64,000 nt of DNA from contig NZ_JMLV01000002.1 in NCBI RefSeq assembly GCF_000686045.1, forward strand, positions 1 to 64,000, in the 5' to 3' direction. The translations under genes were made by a program, and so were the position numbers. Shown piece by piece: positions 22,155 through 32,123 of this stretch (positions are counted from its first letter, which is position 1; the number at the start of each line of letters is the position of its first letter). The stretch is from Fodinicurvata fenggangensis DSM 21160. GTDB taxonomy: Bacteria; Pseudomonadota; Alphaproteobacteria; Kiloniellales; DSM-21159. Below the pieces are notes generated by a model that was given only the letters and a program-made list of their open reading frames with translations, made no database searches and was not told the DNA's origin.

Positions 22155-23933
22155 ATGGCCACCAACACTGCGGCCCAGCCGCAAGAGAAAGAATCATTCG
22201 CCGCCCTGCTCGAGGAATCCCTCGGCGAGGTCGGCTCCCTGGAAGGCACGGTCCTGAAGGGGCGTGTCGTCAACATCGAGAATGAAAGCGTGATCATCGA
22301 TGTTGGCCTCAAGTCCGAAGGCCGTGTCGCACTGCGCGAATTTGCCAAGGCCGGCGAGGACAGCGAACTCAAGATCGGCGACGACGTCGAGGTCTATCTG
22401 GAGCGCATGGAGGACAAGAACGGCGAATCCATGCTGAGCCGCGACAAGGCCCGCCGTGAGGAGTCCTGGAACCACCTCGAGAAGGCCTTCGACGACAGCA
22501 AGCGCGTGACCGGCACGATCTTCGGCCGCGTCAAGGGCGGCTTCACCGTCGATCTCTCCGGCGCCGTTGCCTTCCTGCCCGGCAGCCAGGTCGACATCCG
22601 TCCGGTGCGCGATGTGACGCCATTGATGCACACCCCGCAGCCTTTCCAGATTCTCAAGATGGACCGCGCCCGCGGCAACATCGTCGTCTCGCGCCGTGCG
22701 GTGCTTGAAGAGGATCGCGCCGAGCAGCGCAGTGAGCTGATCGCCAACCTGCAGGAAGGCCAGATCCTGACCGGTGTCGTGAAGAACATCACCGACTACG
22801 GCGCCTTCGTGGACCTGGGCGGTGTCGACGGCCTGCTGCACGTCACGGACATCTCCTGGAAGCGCATCAACCACCCCTCCGAGGCGCTGGCCATCGGACA
22901 GCAGGTGCAGGTGCAGATCATCCGCTTCAACCCCGAAACCCAGCGCATCAGCCTGGGCATGAAGCAGCTGGAAGCCGACCCCTGGGAAGGCGTGGCCGCC
23001 AAGTACCCGGTCGGTGCCAAGTTCGAGGGTCGCGTCACCAACATCACCGACTACGGCGCCTTCGTGGAGCTGGAAGCCGGCATCGAGGGCCTGGTGCACG
23101 TCTCCGAGATGAGCTGGACCAAGAAGAACGTCCATCCGGGCAAGATCGTCTCCACCTCCCAGCAGGTGGAAGTGGTCGTCCTCGACGTGGACGAGGAAAA
23201 GCGCCGCATCTCGCTGGGCCTCAAGCAGGTCCAGGCCAATCCCTGGGAAGAGCTGCTGGAGAACTATCCCGTCGGCTCCGAACTGGAAGGCGAGATCAAG
23301 AACATCACCGAATTCGGTCTGTTCGTTGGCCTGCCGGGCGAAATCGATGGCATGGTTCACCTGTCCGACCTGGACTGGAACCGTCCGGGCGAGGAGGCCA
23401 TCCAGGACTACGAGAAGGGCCAGGTCATCAAGGTCAAGCTGCTGGAAGTGGACGTCGAGAAGGAGCGTATCTCGCTGGGCGTCAAGCAGCTTGAGTCCGA
23501 CCCCTTCGAGAGTGCCAGCGAAGGCATTCGCAAGGGCAGCTCGGTGACCGGCACGGTGACCGAGGTCAACGACAACGGTGTCGAGCTCGAACTCGCCGAC
23601 GGTGCCACCGGCTTCATCCGCAAGGCGGAGCTCTCCCGCGACCGGGCCGAGCAGCGTCCGGACCGCTTCGCCGTGGGCGAGAAGGTCGACGCGAAGGTGA
23701 CCACGGTCGACAAGAAGACTCGCCGCATCAACCTCTCGATCAAGCAGCTGCAGATCGCCGAGGAGAAGCAGGCCATGGCCGAATATGGCTCCACCGAGTC
23801 CGGTGCCAGCCTGGGCGAAATCCTGGGGGCGGCCCTGTCCCAAGCCAAGGCCGGGACCGGCGAAGGCGAGAAGACGGACGAGGCCCAGGATCAGGCAGAA
23901 GATCAGGACGAGGACGAGAAGAAGGACAGCTGA
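22155..23933 (+). CDS. rpsA: 30S ribosomal protein S1
   Basis: A 592-residue protein with six S1 RNA-binding repeats (for example GVVKNITDYGAFVDLGGVDGLLHVTDISW and GRVTNITDYGAFVELEAGIEGLVHVSEMSW regions) and an acidic C-terminal tail. It recruits mRNA to the ribosome. GAAAGGAACC precedes the ATG. A strong terminator follows directly, so this is the end of the aroA-cmk-rpsA unit. Confidence 0.99.
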   Translation: MATNTAAQPQEKESFAALLEESLGEVGSLEGTVLKGRVVNIENESVIIDVGLKSEGRVALREFAKAGEDSELKIGDDVEVYLERMEDKNGESMLSRDKARREESWNHLEKAFDDSKRVTGTIFGRVKGGFTVDLSGAVAFLPGSQVDIRPVRDVTPLMHTPQPFQILKMDRARGNIVVSRRAVLEEDRAEQRSELIANLQEGQILTGVVKNITDYGAFVDLGGVDGLLHVTDISWKRINHPSEALAIGQQVQVQIIRFNPETQRISLGMKQLEADPWEGVAAKYPVGAKFEGRVTNITDYGAFVELEAGIEGLVHVSEMSWTKKNVHPGKIVSTSQQVEVVVLDVDEEKRRISLGLKQVQANPWEELLENYPVGSELEGEIKNITEFGLFVGLPGEIDGMVHLSDLDWNRPGEEAIQDYEKGQVIKVKLLEVDVEKERISLGVKQLESDPFESASEGIRKGSSVTGTVTEVNDNGVELELADGATGFIRKAELSRDRAEQRPDRFAVGEKVDAKVTTVDKKTRRINLSIKQLQIAEEKQAMAEYGSTESGASLGEILGAALSQAKAGTGEGEKTDEAQDQAEDQDEDEKKDS

Positions 23934-23962
23934 GGCAGTCCTTCATCCCGCCTGACGACAAG

Positions 23963-23999
23963 AGGGGCACGGACCACAGGGTCCGTGCCCCTTTTTCTT
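23963..23999 (+). terminator. rpsA terminator
   Basis: AGGGGCACGGACC (23963-23975) pairs with GGTCCGTGCCCCT (23980-23992) around ACAG, followed by TTTTTCTTT. It is 30 bases after the rpsA stop. Confidence 0.95.
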
Positions 24000-24021
24000 T
24001 GTGTCCGCCTGAACGGTAACT

Positions 24022-24429
24022 TCAACCACGCGCCGTTTTTCTGGGTCGCCCGCCCTTTCGACCATTCTCGCGCGCGGCGGCGGCCTTGGAGATCGAGCTG
24101 GCCTTGCCGGCATGACGGGCCATGAAAGAGCGCGTCCCGAGCAGCCCGTTCAGCAGATCTGGCACTGAAAGGTCCACATCAAGCGCTTCCCAATGCAATC
24201 CGTAACCTGCCCCCAGGATCACGATATCCGAAAGCTCTTCGGTCCCGGCCGCCTCCAACCCTTGTGCCGACCGTGCCGGAAAGGCGAAGGCACAGCCATT
24301 GGTCAATTCAACGACGACGCGCTGGCTTTTCGGATCATAAGACGCAGCTGCGGCACGCGGCTCTTCTGCACGCGCGGCTCGGCCTCGCTCGAGAGCTTCA
24401 TCGATTTGCCTGTCCGTCAGTTCATCCAT
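24022..24429 (-). CDS. DUF2442 domain-containing protein
   Basis: A 135-residue protein with the DUF2442 core (SYDPKSQRVVVELTNGCAFAFP, LHWEALDVDLSVPDLLNGLLG) and a basic C-terminal tail (ENGRKGGRPRKT) resembling an AT-hook or nucleic-acid contact. It overlaps the upstream DUF4160 gene by 8 bases. The DUF4160/DUF2442 pair recurs as a mobile two-gene unit and has been suggested to be toxin-antitoxin-like; that role is not proven. Confidence 0.88.
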   Translation of the reverse strand: MDELTDRQIDEALERGRAARAEEPRAAAASYDPKSQRVVVELTNGCAFAFPARSAQGLEAAGTEELSDIVILGAGYGLHWEALDVDLSVPDLLNGLLGTRSFMARHAGKASSISKAAAARENGRKGGRPRKTARG

Positions 24430-24661
24430 GGATTTCTTTCCATCGTTCCAGGAAGTCCTCCTGCCGCCGTGCCACCAGTTTCATGGCCCGGCGGACATCA
24501 CTTTGCTTCATGCCCTCGGCCCAAACCAACTCGGGTCTCCCATCCGGACCAGTCAGGTTGATCTTTACCTGACCACTGCCGAACAGGTGTACATGGGCTG
24601 GCACGTGATCGTTCGTGAATATCACCACGCGCAAGCCTTGCTCTCGATATATAGTTACCAT
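24422..24661 (-). CDS. DUF4160 domain-containing protein
   Basis: A 79-residue protein starting MVTIYREQGLRVVIFTNDHV with PAHVHLFGSGQVKINL, the DUF4160 hallmark. I chose the ATG at 24661 because family members begin just before the first beta strand; an ATG at 24679 is possible. No Shine-Dalgarno sequence is evident for either. Partner of the DUF2442 gene downstream. Confidence 0.88.
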   Translation of the reverse strand: MVTIYREQGLRVVIFTNDHVPAHVHLFGSGQVKINLTGPDGRPELVWAEGMKQSDVRRAMKLVARRQEDFLERWKEIHG

Positions 24662-24930
24662 GGCATAAAATAAACCCATCGCGATAGGTTATTTACGTGA
24701 ACGTGCGCCCTCATGGCTATGGAAAGCTGCCTGCCGAAACAATAACCATGAATTGCCGAGACGGCCGTGCGATTGTCTGAAGCTGCCGAAATTCCCAAAC
24801 TATCTACTTGTTATGCAAGGATATTCCTTGACCTCTTTTCAAGCCTCTGGCACCTTTTAGAAGGAGCCCTGCAAGGTTTCCATTTTTGCGGGAATGCGGC
24901 ACTCTGGCGTTACTGGGGGCGGAACGAAGC

Positions 24931-25209
24931 ATGACAAAATCCGAACTGATCCAACGCATAGCGGAGATGAATCCGCATCTCTATCACCGTGATGTCGAAC
25001 GCATCGTCAGCACGATATTCGAGGAAATTGCCGAAGCCCTTTCCCGCGGAGACCGGGTCGAACTGCGCGGCTTCGGTGCTTTTTCCACCAAGCAGCGTGA
25101 CTCCCGCGTCGGGCGGAACCCGCGCACGGGCGAAGCCGTCCAGGTCGAGGCTAAGTCCGTTCCCTATTTCAAGACCGGAAAGCAGTTGCGCGAGCGACTG
25201 AACGAGTGA
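24931..25209 (+). CDS. ihfB: Integration host factor subunit beta
   Basis: A 92-residue HU/IHF-family protein starting [20 protein letters not shown] with [20 protein letters not shown] and the intercalating-proline arm. IHF bends DNA and assists site-specific recombination, including integration of many phages. The 250-base region upstream is relatively AT-rich and holds no gene; it is the probable promoter zone. Confidence 0.97.
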   Translation: MTKSELIQRIAEMNPHLYHRDVERIVSTIFEEIAEALSRGDRVELRGFGAFSTKQRDSRVGRNPRTGEAVQVEAKSVPYFKTGKQLRERLNE

Positions 25210-25263
25210 TCGCGCTGGCTTCGCAGCCCGAAGGCAGGCATCCCAGAACAAGGTAAATTGGCC

Positions 25264-25605
25264 GTGAAGCTTTTGAGTTGGATCATCTCCATCCCCCTGC
25301 TCGTCATAGGCGTGGTCTTTGCCGTGGTAAACCGGCAGAACGTGGATGTGCTGGTCTGGCCCTTCGGCATCGAACTGCAGGCTCCCCTGTTCCTGGTCAT
25401 CCTCGTCGCCCTGTTCCTGGGATTCCTGATCGGTGGACTGCTTGCCTGGTTCTCCGCTCAGGCCGCACGCCGCCGCCAGAAGCGCCGGCAGAACGAGCAG
25501 ATACGCTCGCTCGAGCATCAGCTCGAGGACCTGCGCCGCGGCCGCGACAGCGCCCCCGCCAGCAGCTCGCAGAAACTGCCTGCTTCCGAGTCCGCCAACC
25601 GCTAG
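25264..25605 (+). CDS. LapA family membrane protein (DUF1049)
   Basis: A 113-residue protein with two TM helices (about 3-23 and 40-64) separated by VNRQNVDVLVWPFGIELQAP, and a charged cytoplasmic coiled coil. This is the LapA/DUF1049 pattern (lipopolysaccharide assembly protein A domain). The GTG at 25264 is the best start; a TTG lies six bases upstream. It follows ihfB, the normal order. Confidence 0.85.
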   Translation: MKLLSWIISIPLLVIGVVFAVVNRQNVDVLVWPFGIELQAPLFLVILVALFLGFLIGGLLAWFSAQAARRRQKRRQNEQIRSLEHQLEDLRRGRDSAPASSSQKLPASESANR

Positions 25606-25641
25606 ACAGTTCTTTCAGCACTGGAAGGAGACATCCGCCCG

Positions 25642-26580
25642 ATGCGCATGGTATCCGCGGAAGACACGCGCAACAGCCTGGACTTCCCCGCACTGGTCCG
25701 CACACTGGAAGCGGCCTTCGCCGGCGATGCCGAAGTCCCGGTGCGCCATCATCACGCCATTCCCCGTCCAGGTGAACAGGACGCGACCCTGCTGTTGATG
25801 CCGGCCTGGGACACGCATGGCCCCACCGGCATCAAGATCGTGCGCGTCACCCCGGGCAACGCCGAGCGCGGCCTGCCGGCCATCATGGGCATCTACCTGC
25901 TGATGAACGAGGTCACGGGCGAGCCGGAGGCCATGATCGACGGCCAGATGCTGACGGTGCGCCGAACCGCTGCGGCTTCGGGGCTGGGCGCAGACTTCCT
26001 GGCCCGCAAGGACAGCAGCCGCCTGCTGATGGTTGGCACGGGGGCCCTGGCGCCACACCTGATCGAAGCCCACGCCAGTGTCCGTCCCATCCGCGAGGTC
26101 AAGATCTGGGGCCGCAACCCGGACAAGGCCGCCCGGCTGGCCAAGGACCTCGACAGCGACGCCATGAAGGTCGAAGCGGTCGAGGACCTGCAGGCCGGCG
26201 TCGAATGGGCCGACGTCATCTCCTGCGCAACGCTCAGCCGCGAGCCGCTCGTTCGCGGCGAATGGATGCAACCGGGCCAGCACCTGGACCTTGTCGGCGC
26301 CTTCAAGCCGGACATGCGCGAAACCGACGATGCCGCCGTCCAGGGCTGCCGCATCTTCGTCGACACGCATGCCGGCGCCCTCAAGGAAGGTGGCGACATC
26401 GTCCAGCCGCTGGAGGCCGGTGCCATCGACACGTCCGACGTGGTTGCCGATCTGTTCGAACTGGCCCGCGGCGAATCGCCGGGCCGCCGTTCGGACGAGG
26501 AACGGACACTCTTCAAGTCCGTGGGCACGGCCCTGGAGGACTATGCCGCCGCGCAACAGGTGCTGCAGCGCCTGTCCTGA
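25642..26580 (+). CDS. Ornithine cyclodeaminase / mu-crystallin family protein
   Basis: A 312-residue NAD(P)-dependent enzyme of the OCD/mu-crystallin superfamily. The nucleotide-binding motif is LLMVGTGALAPHLIEAHASV; the substrate region includes KIVRVTPGNAERGLPAI and MIDGQMLTVRRTAAASG. The members include ornithine cyclodeaminases, ketimine reductases and delta1-pyrroline-2-carboxylate reductases, and the exact substrate cannot be read here. It lies between lapA and pyrF. Confidence 0.9.
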   Translation: MRMVSAEDTRNSLDFPALVRTLEAAFAGDAEVPVRHHHAIPRPGEQDATLLLMPAWDTHGPTGIKIVRVTPGNAERGLPAIMGIYLLMNEVTGEPEAMIDGQMLTVRRTAAASGLGADFLARKDSSRLLMVGTGALAPHLIEAHASVRPIREVKIWGRNPDKAARLAKDLDSDAMKVEAVEDLQAGVEWADVISCATLSREPLVRGEWMQPGQHLDLVGAFKPDMRETDDAAVQGCRIFVDTHAGALKEGGDIVQPLEAGAIDTSDVVADLFELARGESPGRRSDEERTLFKSVGTALEDYAAAQQVLQRLS

Positions 26581-26640
26581 AACCCGACCGGCCAGGACGC
26601 GCCCCGTGGTGTGTCGTGGCCCCGACAGCGAGACCCTGTC

Positions 26641-27357
26641 ATGACGGACGGACTGGAGTCTGTTTTCATTGCCCTCGATACGGCGGATCCGCTGCGCGCG
26701 CGGCAACTCGTGCGCACATTGGGCGAAGGACCGCGTACGGCCGGTTACAAGGTCGGCAAGGAGTTCTTCACCGCCCATGGCCCCATAGGCACGCGTGAAG
26801 TCACCGACGGCTTTCCCCTGTTCCTGGACCTGAAGTTCCACGACATCCCCAATACCGTTGCGGGCGCCATTCGCAGCAGCCTGCAACTGCACCCGGCCAT
26901 CGTGAATGTCCATGCCTCGGGCGGGCCGAGCATGATGCGGGCAGCGGCCGAAGCCGCGCGCGAAGCGGCTGAGCAGCAGCAAATACCGCCCCCCTGGGTC
27001 GTCGCCGTCACCGTTCTGACCAGCCTGGATGATCAGGACCTGAAGGCTGTGGGCCAGACGGGCCCGGTCCTGGACCAGGTGGTGCGCCTGGCCACCCTGG
27101 CCCAGGACTGCGGCCTGGATGGCGTGGTCTGCAGCCCGCGCGAGATCGGCGATCTGCGCCATCACTGCGGCCCCGACTTCCGCCTTGTGGTACCTGGCAT
27201 CCGTCCGGACTGGGCGGTCAGCGGCGACCAGAAGCGCACCCTGACCCCGCGTGAAGCGCTGGACGCCGGGGCCGACCGCCTGGTCATCGGCCGACCGGTC
27301 ACCGAAGCGCGCGATCCCCTGGAGGCCCTGCAGCGCCTGGCGGATGACCTGGCCTGA
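26641..27357 (+). CDS. pyrF: Orotidine 5'-phosphate decarboxylase
   Basis: A 238-residue TIM-barrel enzyme making UMP from OMP. The catalytic segment is FLDLKFHDIPNTVAGA, with FIALDTADPLRARQLV near the N-terminus and VVPGIRPDWA plus ADRLVIGRPVTEA near the phosphate site. ATG at 26641 gives a normal start. Confidence 0.97.
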   Translation: MTDGLESVFIALDTADPLRARQLVRTLGEGPRTAGYKVGKEFFTAHGPIGTREVTDGFPLFLDLKFHDIPNTVAGAIRSSLQLHPAIVNVHASGGPSMMRAAAEAAREAAEQQQIPPPWVVAVTVLTSLDDQDLKAVGQTGPVLDQVVRLATLAQDCGLDGVVCSPREIGDLRHHCGPDFRLVVPGIRPDWAVSGDQKRTLTPREALDAGADRLVIGRPVTEARDPLEALQRLADDLA

Positions 27358-27446
27358 AGGCAACGGACTCGGCCCACGGGCGGAAATGAATCTCTCTTTT
27401 CATTTTTTCCGTGACGCTGGACCTGCGCAAAGAAATAGTTGACCCC

Positions 27447-28244
27447 ATGGAAGAATTCGACTTCACCAGCTTGCCGGACCAGCGGCCTCTGCAGCCCCTG
27501 TCGCTGGGCCAGGCCTTGCCGCAGGTCATGGGCCTGCTGAAGGCGCACTGGCGCCGGCTGGCCGAGCTGGCCCTGCTGCCGATCCTGATCAGCTTCGGCC
27601 TTGCCGGTGCCTTTACCCTGATAGGGCTGGGCGGACCGGCCAGCTTCTTCATCCTGGGTGTGGACCTGTTCCTTTCGGTCTGGTTCTCGGTCGCCGTCTA
27701 TCGCTACTGGTTCATTGCCGCGCCAAGCCGGCGACAGGATTACATTCCCGCCTGGCGCGCCCGCGAGCTGCGCTTCTTCGTCCGCGGGCTGGGCCTTTTC
27801 TTCATGATCTCGGGCGTCGTCGTCCTCTGTCTCATGGCCTTTGGTGGCTTTGCCGGCACCCCCAACGGCATGCCGGCGCTGGGACCGGGACTGGTGGTCG
27901 GCATCCTGGCCGGACTGGTGGTGGCGGTTGGCTTCTCGTTCGTCCTGCCGGCGGCCGCACTGGGAACAGGCTACTCTTTCCTGCGCGCCGTTCAGGAGGC
28001 CAAGGGCATCCTGCTGCCCTTCTGCGGCCTGCTGCTGGTCACCATCCTGCCGGTAGACCTGGGATTGAGCCTGGTCAACTTCCTGCTGCTGTCCCTGGAG
28101 CAGGGCGTGGGGCTGTCCATACCCGGCATTGTCTTTGCCGCCGTGGCCAATTATGTCTCGCTCTCCGTAGCCGCAACCGTGCTCTCCGTGGTTTTCGCCC
28201 GGCGCACCGGTTGGCCGCTGCGTGTGGAGAGGAACGCGACATGA
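27447..28244 (+). CDS. Hypothetical multi-TM membrane protein
   Basis: A 265-residue protein starting MEEFDFTSLPDQRPLQPLSL with about six TM helices (near 45-65, 70-95, 115-140, 145-170, 190-215 and 225-255). It resembles broadly distributed alphaproteobacterial membrane proteins without known function. A GTG at 27411 is an alternative start. The stop overlaps the trpF start (ATGA), so it is coupled to trpF. Confidence 0.8.
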   Translation: MEEFDFTSLPDQRPLQPLSLGQALPQVMGLLKAHWRRLAELALLPILISFGLAGAFTLIGLGGPASFFILGVDLFLSVWFSVAVYRYWFIAAPSRRQDYIPAWRARELRFFVRGLGLFFMISGVVVLCLMAFGGFAGTPNGMPALGPGLVVGILAGLVVAVGFSFVLPAAALGTGYSFLRAVQEAKGILLPFCGLLLVTILPVDLGLSLVNFLLLSLEQGVGLSIPGIVFAAVANYVSLSVAATVLSVVFARRTGWPLRVERNAT

Positions 28245-28891
28245 GCCGGCCCGAGGTCAAGATCTGCGGAGTCAATTCGCCCGAGGCAGCCGACGCCGCG
28301 GCGCGCCATGGCGCACGCTATGCCGGACTGGTCTTCTATCCACCCAGTCCGCGCTCGGTGGACAAGGCCCAGGCTGCAATGCTGGCCCGTCATCTGCCGG
28401 AAGGCGTGCTGAAGGTTGGCCTGTTCGTCGATCCCGACGACAGCCTGCTCGGCGAGATCCTGCAACAGGTGCCCCTGGACATGATCCAGCTGCACGGCAG
28501 CGAACCCCCCAAGCGCGTGGCAGAAATCCGCAGCGCTCACGGACGTCCGGTCATGAAGGCCGTGAAGGTGGCAAAGCACGAGGACCTGGAACAGGTTGCC
28601 GAATATGAATTCGCCGCCGACATGATCCTCTTCGACGCCAAGGCCCCGAAATCCATGACCAATGCCTTGCCGGGCGGCAATGCCCTGTCCTTCGACTGGC
28701 GACTGCTGGCTGGCCGGAAGGGACGCTTGCCCTGGATGCTTTCAGGCGGCCTGAACGCCGATAACCTGGCCGAAGCCGTCTCCATCAGCCAGGCGCCGGC
28801 CGTGGATGTGTCCTCCGGTGTCGAGGACAGCCCCGGAAAGAAAAATCCCGACCTGATCCGCGCATTCCTGGAAAAGGCACGCAGCCTCTAG
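28241..28891 (+). CDS. trpF: Phosphoribosylanthranilate isomerase
   Basis: A 216-residue TIM barrel, third step of tryptophan synthesis. VKICGVNSPEAADAAARHGA carries the catalytic Cys in KICG, and LFVDPDD, MIQLHGSE and LSGGLNADNLAEAV are conserved. The last part (VDVSSGVEDSPGKKN) is the phosphate-binding end. First gene of the trpF-trpB-trpA group. Confidence 0.97.
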   Translation: MSRPEVKICGVNSPEAADAAARHGARYAGLVFYPPSPRSVDKAQAAMLARHLPEGVLKVGLFVDPDDSLLGEILQQVPLDMIQLHGSEPPKRVAEIRSAHGRPVMKAVKVAKHEDLEQVAEYEFAADMILFDAKAPKSMTNALPGGNALSFDWRLLAGRKGRLPWMLSGGLNADNLAEAVSISQAPAVDVSSGVEDSPGKKNPDLIRAFLEKARSL

Positions 28892-29044
28892 GAAAATGAA
28901 GTGCCAGGATGCTGCAAACTGCGGCTTCTGGCGTTGCGGGAGGCGGCGTAATGCGGCAAAGTGCAGGCCTATCATCCGGTCGCGTGCCGGATGGGCGGGA
29001 CAGGGTCCCGGCTCGCTCTTGCACTCGTTTTACAGACATTCAGA

Positions 29045-30259
29045 ATGACCGAACCGCTCAATACCTACAGATCCGGGCCGGATGAATTTGGCCACTTCGG
29101 AATTTTCGGCGGGCGCTTTGTCGCCGAAACCCTCATGCCCCTGGTGCTCGAGGTTGAGCGCGCCTACGACGAGGCTGGCGCGGACCCGGACTTCAAGCGG
29201 GAACTCGAATACTATGCCCAGCACTACGTGGGACGGCCCAGCCCGCTCTATCACGCCGAGCGGCTGAGCGAGTACCTGGGCGGCGCGCGGATCTACTTCA
29301 AGCGCGACGAGCTGAATCACACCGGCGCGCACAAGATCAACAACACGCTGGGGCAGATCCTGCTGGCGCGTCGCATGGGCAAGACGCGCATCATTGCGGA
29401 AACCGGCGCCGGCCAGCACGGCGTGGCTACGGCCACGGTCTGCGCCCGCTTCAACCTGCCCTGCGTGGTCTACATGGGCGCCACCGACATGAAGCGGCAG
29501 GCGCCAAATGTCTTCCGCATGAAGCTGCTGGGCGCCGAGGTCATCCCCGTGGAAAGCGGCACCGGCACCCTGAAGGATGCCATGAACGAGGCGCTGCGCG
29601 ACTGGGTCGCCAATGTGGACAGCACCTTCTACATCATCGGCACGGCCGCCGGACCGCACCCCTATCCGGCCATGGTGCGCGATTTCCAGTCCGTCATCGG
29701 GCGCGAAACCCGCGAGCAGATCCTGCAGGCGGAAGGCCGCCTTCCGGACACGCTGGTGGCCTGCATCGGCGGCGGCTCCAATGCCATCGGCCTGTTCCAC
29801 CCCTTCCTGGACGAGCCGGATGTGAAGATGATCGGGGTCGAGGCCGCCGGCCATGGCCTGGACAGCGGCGAGCATGCCGCCTCCCTCAACGGCGGCGAAC
29901 CCGGTGTGCTTCACGGCAACCGCACCTACCTGCTGCAGGACGACGATGGCCAGATCATCGACGCCTATTCCATTTCGGCGGGCCTCGACTACCCCGGAAT
30001 CGGTCCCGAGCACTCCTGGCTGCATGAAAGCGGCCGGGTTGACTACGCAGCCGTGACCGACGAGGAGGCGCTGGAAGCCTTCAAGCTCTGCACCGCCACC
30101 GAAGGCATCATCCCAGCCCTGGAGCCCAGCCATGCCCTGGCCCAGGTGATGAAGGTCGCTCCGGAGCTGCCGCGCGATCACCTGCTGGTGGTCAACCTCT
30201 GCGGACGCGGTGACAAGGATATCTTTGCCGTAGCCGAGAAGCTGGGGGTGGAACTGTGA
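29045..30259 (+). CDS. trpB: Tryptophan synthase beta chain
   Basis: A 404-residue PLP enzyme joining indole and serine. The PLP lysine is in [14 protein letters not shown], and [14 protein letters not shown] binds the phosphate. The ATG at 29045 precedes [19 protein letters not shown]. The 153-base gap from trpF holds a hairpin ATCCGG/CCGGAT but no leader peptide that I can see. The GTG of trpA overlaps its stop. Confidence 0.98.
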   Translation: MTEPLNTYRSGPDEFGHFGIFGGRFVAETLMPLVLEVERAYDEAGADPDFKRELEYYAQHYVGRPSPLYHAERLSEYLGGARIYFKRDELNHTGAHKINNTLGQILLARRMGKTRIIAETGAGQHGVATATVCARFNLPCVVYMGATDMKRQAPNVFRMKLLGAEVIPVESGTGTLKDAMNEALRDWVANVDSTFYIIGTAAGPHPYPAMVRDFQSVIGRETREQILQAEGRLPDTLVACIGGGSNAIGLFHPFLDEPDVKMIGVEAAGHGLDSGEHAASLNGGEPGVLHGNRTYLLQDDDGQIIDAYSISAGLDYPGIGPEHSWLHESGRVDYAAVTDEEALEAFKLCTATEGIIPALEPSHALAQVMKVAPELPRDHLLVVNLCGRGDKDIFAVAEKLGVEL

Positions 30260-31101
30260 GCACTGCGACCTCCGTCCAGATTGCCGAAAGCCGTATCGAC
30301 GCCCGCTTTGCCGAACTGAAGGACCAGGGCCGCGCCGGCCTGGTCACCTTCATCACTGCCGGGGATCCAGACACCGAGACCACCTATCAGCTGCTGCGGG
30401 CCCTGCCCGAAGCCGGCGCCGACCTGATTGAGGTCGGGATGCCATTCTCCGATCCCATGGCGGACGGTCCGGCCATCCAGGCCAGTTCCCAGCGGGCCCT
30501 GAAGAACGGCATATCGCTGGCCAAGACACTCGAAGTCGTGCGGCGCTTTCGGGCCGAGGACAGCAAGACACCGGTCATCCTGATGGGCTACTACAACCCC
30601 ATCTATCACATGGGGGTCGACAAGTTCCTGACCCTGGCCAGCGAGGCCGGCGTCGATGGCCTGATCATCGTCGACCTGCCACCGGAAGAGGACCGCGAAC
30701 TCTGCCTGCCGGCCATCCAGGCCGGCCTGCACTGGATCCGCCTGGCCACGCCGACCACCGATGACAAGCGTCTGCCCAAGGTGCTGGAGAACACCAGCGG
30801 TTTTCTCTACTACGTTTCCATCCTTGGCATAACCGGGACGCGTGCTGCGGCCGCCGAGGAAGTGGGCGCCGCCATCGAGCGCATCAAGCGCCACAGCAAG
30901 CTGCCGGTGGCCGTTGGTTTCGGCATACGCACCCCGGAACATGCCGCCGCCATCGGCAAGGTGGCTGACGCGGCCGTTGTGGGCTCGGCCATCGTCGAAC
31001 GCATTGCCGAAGGTCTGGACGAGAACGGCAAGGCCGGCGCGGGCCTGGTCGACTCCGTCACGGAGCTGGTGCGCAACCTGCGAACGGGACTGGACCGATG
31101 A
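30256..31101 (+). CDS. trpA: Tryptophan synthase alpha chain
   Basis: A 281-residue TIM barrel cleaving indole-3-glycerol phosphate and channelling indole to TrpB. The catalytic Glu is in [16 protein letters not shown] and the Asp in [14 protein letters not shown] start overlapping the trpB stop; its own stop overlaps the accD ATG. Confidence 0.98.
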   Translation: MSTATSVQIAESRIDARFAELKDQGRAGLVTFITAGDPDTETTYQLLRALPEAGADLIEVGMPFSDPMADGPAIQASSQRALKNGISLAKTLEVVRRFRAEDSKTPVILMGYYNPIYHMGVDKFLTLASEAGVDGLIIVDLPPEEDRELCLPAIQAGLHWIRLATPTTDDKRLPKVLENTSGFLYYVSILGITGTRAAAAEEVGAAIERIKRHSKLPVAVGFGIRTPEHAAAIGKVADAAVVGSAIVERIAEGLDENGKAGAGLVDSVTELVRNLRTGLDR

Positions 31102-32123
31102 ACTGGATCACGAACTATGTGCGCCCGAAGCTACAGGCGCTGGTGTCTTCCAAGAACGAGGTTCCCGACAATCTCTGGGAAAAGTGCCCGGCCTGCGAGC
31201 ACATGGTCTTCCACCGCGAGCTGGAGGAGCAGCTGCGTGTCTGTCCGAACTGCGGCCATCACATGCGCATCGGTCCCACCACGCGCATGAAGCTGCTGTT
31301 CGACGAGGGCAAGTACACCCGCATCTCCTTGCCGGAGACCATCCAGGATCCCCTGAAGTTCCGCGACCGTGAGCGCTATACCGAACGCCTGAAGAAGGCG
31401 CGCTCCAAGACCGGCGAGCAGGACGCCATCCAGGTGGCCCACGGTACCATCGGCGGGCAAAAGGCGGTGACGGCCATCTTCGACTTCTCCTTCATGGGCG
31501 GCTCCATGGGCGTGGCCGTGGGTGAGGGCCTGCTGGCCGCGGCGAAACTGGCCGTGGAGAAGGATGCGGCACTCATCACCATTCCCTCCTCCGGCGGGGC
31601 GCGCATGCAGGAAGGCATTCTTTCCCTGATGCAGCTGCCGCGCAGCGTCATTGCCGTGGAGATGGTGAAGGAAAAGAACCTGCCCTACATCGTCCTGCTG
31701 ACCGACCCCACCACGGGCGGGGTCTCGGCCTCCTTCGCCATGCTGGGCGATATCCAGATCGCCGAGCCCGGCGCGGTCATCGGTTTTGCCGGCGCCCGCG
31801 TCATCGAGGAGACGATCCGCGAAACCCTGCCGCCCGGATTCCAGCGCGCCGAATACCTGCTGGAACACGGCATGCTGGACATGGTCGTGCCGCGCAACGA
31901 ACTTCAGGAAACGCTGGGCCGGACCCTGAAGCTGCTGCGCGAGCCCCTGCTGGGCGAAGCTCTGCCTGCTTCCGGCAAGGGCAAGAAAGCCGCATCCAAG
32001 GCGGCCGCCTCAGACGAGGCAAAGGGCAGCAGCACGGCGGAGTCCGAAAAGCCCGCCGCGAAGGACGAGAAATCCGGTAAGAAGCCGGCCAAGCCCGAGG
32101 CGGAGCGTGTCACAGAACAGTGA
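31098..32123 (+). CDS. accD: Acetyl-CoA carboxylase carboxyltransferase subunit beta
   Basis: A 341-residue subunit with an N-terminal zinc ribbon ([10 protein letters not shown] and [10 protein letters not shown]) and the carboxyltransferase core ([32 protein letters not shown]). AccA plus AccD transfer CO2 to acetyl-CoA to make malonyl-CoA. The last 50 residues are a Lys/Ala/Glu-rich tail beyond the family core, common in this order. Overlaps folC by 17 bases. Confidence 0.98.
   Translation: MNWITNYVRPKLQALVSSKNEVPDNLWEKCPACEHMVFHRELEEQLRVCPNCGHHMRIGPTTRMKLLFDEGKYTRISLPETIQDPLKFRDRERYTERLKKARSKTGEQDAIQVAHGTIGGQKAVTAIFDFSFMGGSMGVAVGEGLLAAAKLAVEKDAALITIPSSGGARMQEGILSLMQLPRSVIAVEMVKEKNLPYIVLLTDPTTGGVSASFAMLGDIQIAEPGAVIGFAGARVIEETIRETLPPGFQRAEYLLEHGMLDMVVPRNELQETLGRTLKLLREPLLGEALPASGKGKKAASKAAASDEAKGSSTAESEKPAAKDEKSGKKPAKPEAERVTEQ

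Noticed and set aside
22194-23843. Minus-strand frame opposite rpsA
   Set aside because: Low-complexity composition and full overlap with the unambiguous rpsA gene.
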